Shown: in pieces, positions 61,065-64,000 of the stretch
Position numbering within the stretch: the first letter of the stretch is position 1
Layout: each line of letters opens with the position of its first letter
Source: Paraescarpia echinospica
Taxonomy: Eukaryota; Annelida; Polychaeta; Sabellida; Siboglinidae
Length of the DNA: 64,000 nucleotides
Reading direction: 5' to 3'
NCBI GenBank assembly: GCA_020002185.1
Contig: CM034535.1
Coordinates: 63,462,076 to 63,526,075 of the forward strand
The notes under the pieces: generated by a model
What the model saw: the letters and a program-made list of their open reading frames with translations, nothing else
Told to the model about the DNA's origin: nothing
Database searches by the model: none
Translations under genes and position numbers: made by a program

Positions 61065-64000
61065 AGATAATAATAATAATTCCGTTTTATATAATAGCGC
61101 AATACTAATCAAAGCGCTTCAAATATTAAAATGACGTGTTGACTAAATGCTAAAATATAAATGAAATAAATAAATAAGCTCAGATAAAACAAAAACATAA
61201 ATAAAAATAAGTAAATTAGGGTGTAACAATACAATTTCAAACAATGAAATTAAAAACCGATCAATGCTATACAATAGAAACCGGTGTCATTTAGATGTGG
61301 CAGCTGTGCTTTCATCAAGGCATGTAGTGCAGGCGAAATATATGGGTTTTAAGTTGTTTCCGGAAAGCCGCCAATGTTCCAACCGATCGCACACACTTTG
61401 TCAAGCTATTCCACATACGTGGGCCTGTCACTGCAAAGCTGCCCCGTCCGATAGTTCTCTTAGACACCGTCACCGCGAGAAGCATTGCGTCATTCGCCGA
61501 TCGCAATGCACAAGTGGGCGCGTTGCGAACTATCGCACAGTTGAGGTAGTTCGGAGCTAAGCCATGCAGGATCTTAATTGTGTATGTACATATCTTGAAG
61601 GTGACTCTCATTCTGATCGGCAGCCAATGCAGTGATTGCAGAATTGGTGTGATGTGATATCGCCGTCTGACGCAGTTAATGAGGCGAGCGGCTGAGTTCT
61701 GTGCTCGTTGAAGTCGGTTGGTCTGTCCATTGTTCAATCCACAGAGTATAGCATTGCGGTAGTCGAGGCGACTTAGCACAAGGCAGCGTACTGCAGCATG
61801 GCACGCGTCTCGTGTCAGCAAGTGATGAATTATGCCGATCAGGCGCAGATGGTAGTAGGCCGAAGAACAGTAGCTGGAGACGAGGCGGTCTAACTGCATG
61901 TGTCGGTCGAAGTAGCAGCCTAGATTTCTCACTTGCAACTGCTGATTGCAAGGTAAGTCCAGGTAGTTCCAAGCTGGGACTGCCATAAACACGTAGATTG
62001 TGCGGTGACTGCAGCACGATAAACTCAGTTTTGTCATTGTTGAGTTTAAGTTGATGCATCATCATCCAGGCTCTAATCTCGGCGATGCACTGGATGAGCA
62101 GCTGTTTAGCGTTTTCCAGTTCGTCAGACACCATAGGGTTATAGCTGACATATAGCTGGATGTCATCGGCGAATCGGTGGTAAAGCACATGATGTTTCTT
62201 GCAGATGTCAGCAATGGGTGTCGTACATGCGTTGAACATCACTGGTCCAAGTACTGAACCCTGAGGTACACCGTGGTAGATGGGGATTGCGTTCGAAGAA
62301 GATGAACCAATCGTGACACACTGAGATCTGCCGGTCAAATATGATCTAAACCAGTCAAGTGCCATACCGCCGATGTTGAATCGTGAAACTAGAGTGTTCA
62401 ACAATTCATCAATGTTAATCGTGTCGAATGCTGCACTCGTGTCAAGAAAAATCAGCATGACACAACGTCCCGAGTCATGGTTGCGCACGATGTCATGTTG
62501 TACTGTCATCACAGCTGTTTCTGTAGAATGATGTTGTCTATAAGCCGATTGCATTTCATCATGCAGCTTATTTGTTGCCATATGCAGATTCAGGCATTTG
62601 AGGACGACTTGCTCGATTAACTTTCCTATGGAAGCAAGGTTGGAGATGGGACGATAGTTCTCCAGTTCGTTCTGGTCAATTGAGGCTTTCTTCAGCAACG
62701 GTGTCACTAGGGCAGTTTTCAGTTCACTAGGAAACACTCCTGTGTTTAGTGACACAGTTACAATGTTGACGAGTGTGGGTAGCGTAACGGTTCAAGTAGT
62801 TTTAAGTAGCCATGTAGGTAGCATATCAAGTGCATAGCATTTCGTTGGTCTGGACATGATGATCGTTTGCAGCTGTTCAGCGTCAGTTGAACAAAGATTG
62901 TTTAGACCTTGCAATACAGGTTGTGCAGCCGGCAGGAGTGGCATCACTACAGATTATGTTGTCACTTTCGTACGCGTAACACCAACGATTTTTTAAAATC
63001 TTTTCTTCGGAACTCGGCAAAGGCACGACACATTGATTCATCGTTCACGCGATCAGGTAATTTCCGGTCACTGCATTTGGTTAGTGAATGTAACACTTGG
63101 AATTTTGTTTTTGTGTCAGCATTGTTCAGTGCTGCACCGTAGTAGGCGATTTTTGCGTTTCGGACATGATGTTTAACGTTGTTTATTTGCGACAAGTAGA
63201 TCTGCTTGTCAATTTCGAGTCCGGTTAGGCGCCATTTTCTCTCAAGTGCTCGTCACTTACGCCTTAAACACAAGGTTTCGTCATCAAACCATGGCTGGAT
63301 TTTCTTTGATCGTCGAGTTCGCGACACAACTGGAGCATGAATGTCGAGTGTGACAGAAACGGAATGTTGATACTGTTGTAGGAGATTGTCGACGCTATCG
63401 CTGTTATTGTCATCGGGTGAGGTTAGTGCGGCATGAAGGTAAGTTTTGAAGATATCCAGGTCTACATGACCCTCGTCACTTGTTGGATGGTAGGCGTGGC
63501 GCGTCTCCTTCAATAGAAAATGTTATTGTGTGCTGATCCGAAAACGTGTTAGGCAGGACAGCAGCAGGAGATGTGAGGATGGTGTCTTCTTTCCGGGAGA
63601 TAACGGCATCCAGCGTGTGGCTGGAACTGTGCGTAGGACCAGTCACATGCTGGACGAGTCCTGTCGAAGCCAGAATGTTCGTTATTCGACTTACTTCCGG
63701 CGATAATGCGTCGTTGAAGTGAAAATTGAAATCGCCCAATATCAACAGTCATCCTGGAATTATCGCAACTGATGTTACGAGATCTTCGAATTCGTCCAGA
63801 AAGCCGGATATATTGAAAGATGGTGGCCTGTATATCAATACAAAGTAGTACGATGGCTTGTCACACGACTGTTCTAAAAGCTCGAAGTGGATCGGTGTCA
63901 CGGCAGGTCTACGCTCAACCAGTTTCAGCGAACTTCTGTGCAGAACACCCAGACCACCGCCCCGTTTCAGCGATCGGTTAAGTTTCTTAAACTCGAACCC
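61065..64000 (-). mobile_element. CR1/L2-like LINE, 3' part, runs out of the window
   Basis: Read on -, it has endonuclease and reverse transcriptase coding sequence, then a 3' UTR with aaagcgctttgattagtatt-like sequence. It ends in a (TTA)n tail (taataataataat on + near 61068). Its 5' end lies beyond 64000. It sits in the intron after exon 25, antisense to the gene. Confidence 0.88.
61315..64000 (-). pseudogene. LINE ORF2: APE endonuclease and reverse transcriptase, frameshifted
   Basis: In order on -: endonuclease pieces (RGGGLGVL near 63950, YFVLIYRPPSF near 63835, LGDFNFHFND near 63735, SDQHTITFSI near 63535); a linker with KIQPWFDDE near 63290; RT from 62755 (TPLLKKASID, NYRPISNLASIGKLIE, HHSTETAVMTV, FLDTSAAFDTI, GVPQGSVLGP, RFADDIQLYV); then after a frameshift near 62000 the C-terminal part (LVLSRLDYRNAILCGL, LHWLPIRMRVTFKI, GPRMWNSLTKCV), stopping at 61315. 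Stop codons near 63757 and 63247 and several frameshifts show it is inactive. The catalytic box is F-A-D-D rather than Y-A-D-D. Confidence 0.88.

Overview
This is nuclear DNA from a metazoan, most likely a marine invertebrate. The evidence is split genes with GT-AG introns, animal-only extracellular modules (EGF, pentraxin/LamG-like, HYR, ephrin-receptor-like cysteine repeats), CR1/L2-type LINEs, hAT, pogo-like and Kolobok-like DNA transposons, and several large tandem-repeat arrays. The phylum cannot be fixed from sequence alone.

One multi-exon gene on the + strand runs through almost the whole window. I place 25 exons from 5271 to 60800; both ends lie outside the window or are unresolved. 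In order it encodes six EGF-like modules (5271-7671), a three-exon pentraxin/LamG-like domain (8488-10591), a two-exon HYR domain (11274-12026), a sushi-like cysteine-rich exon (12891-13130), an exon ending in a furin-type basic cluster (13819-14095), a linker (14751-15528) and at least eleven consecutive ephrin-receptor-like (GCC2/GCC3-type) cysteine repeats (18743-60800). Each of these repeats sits in one phase-1/phase-1 exon. The modules recall SVEP1/Polydom and SCUBE proteins, but the order differs from SVEP1, so no symbol is given. The product should be a secreted or cell-surface adhesion or matrix protein.

The introns are crowded with repeats. Bases 1-4727 are a 32-bp satellite with a seven-monomer higher-order repeat. 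Bases 15712-18668 look like a pogo-like MITE whose interior became an 85-bp satellite, part of which collapsed into a 26-bp satellite. Bases 21294-35605 are about 207 copies of a 69-bp satellite, open in one frame on each strand, starting about 20 bp after a splice donor. Two hAT-like non-autonomous elements with 8-bp target duplications lie at 19080-20224 and 42475-42906. LINE relics lie at 15012-15310 and 37953-38282, the second with a 5' inversion.

The 45830-59476 intron holds the most interesting structure. A long-palindrome element (47329-59351) is flanked by TTAA. Its left arm is interrupted at another TTAA by a second element (47782-54735) with 15-bp inverted ends. The inner element carries a decayed Kolobok-type transposase on + and, on -, a decayed two-exon gene for a cysteine-rich domain resembling the cytosolic ballast domain of vertebrate P2X7 receptors. 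The undisturbed right arm of the palindrome shows the empty insertion site.

The window ends in a decayed CR1/L2-like LINE on the - strand (about 61065 to beyond 64000).
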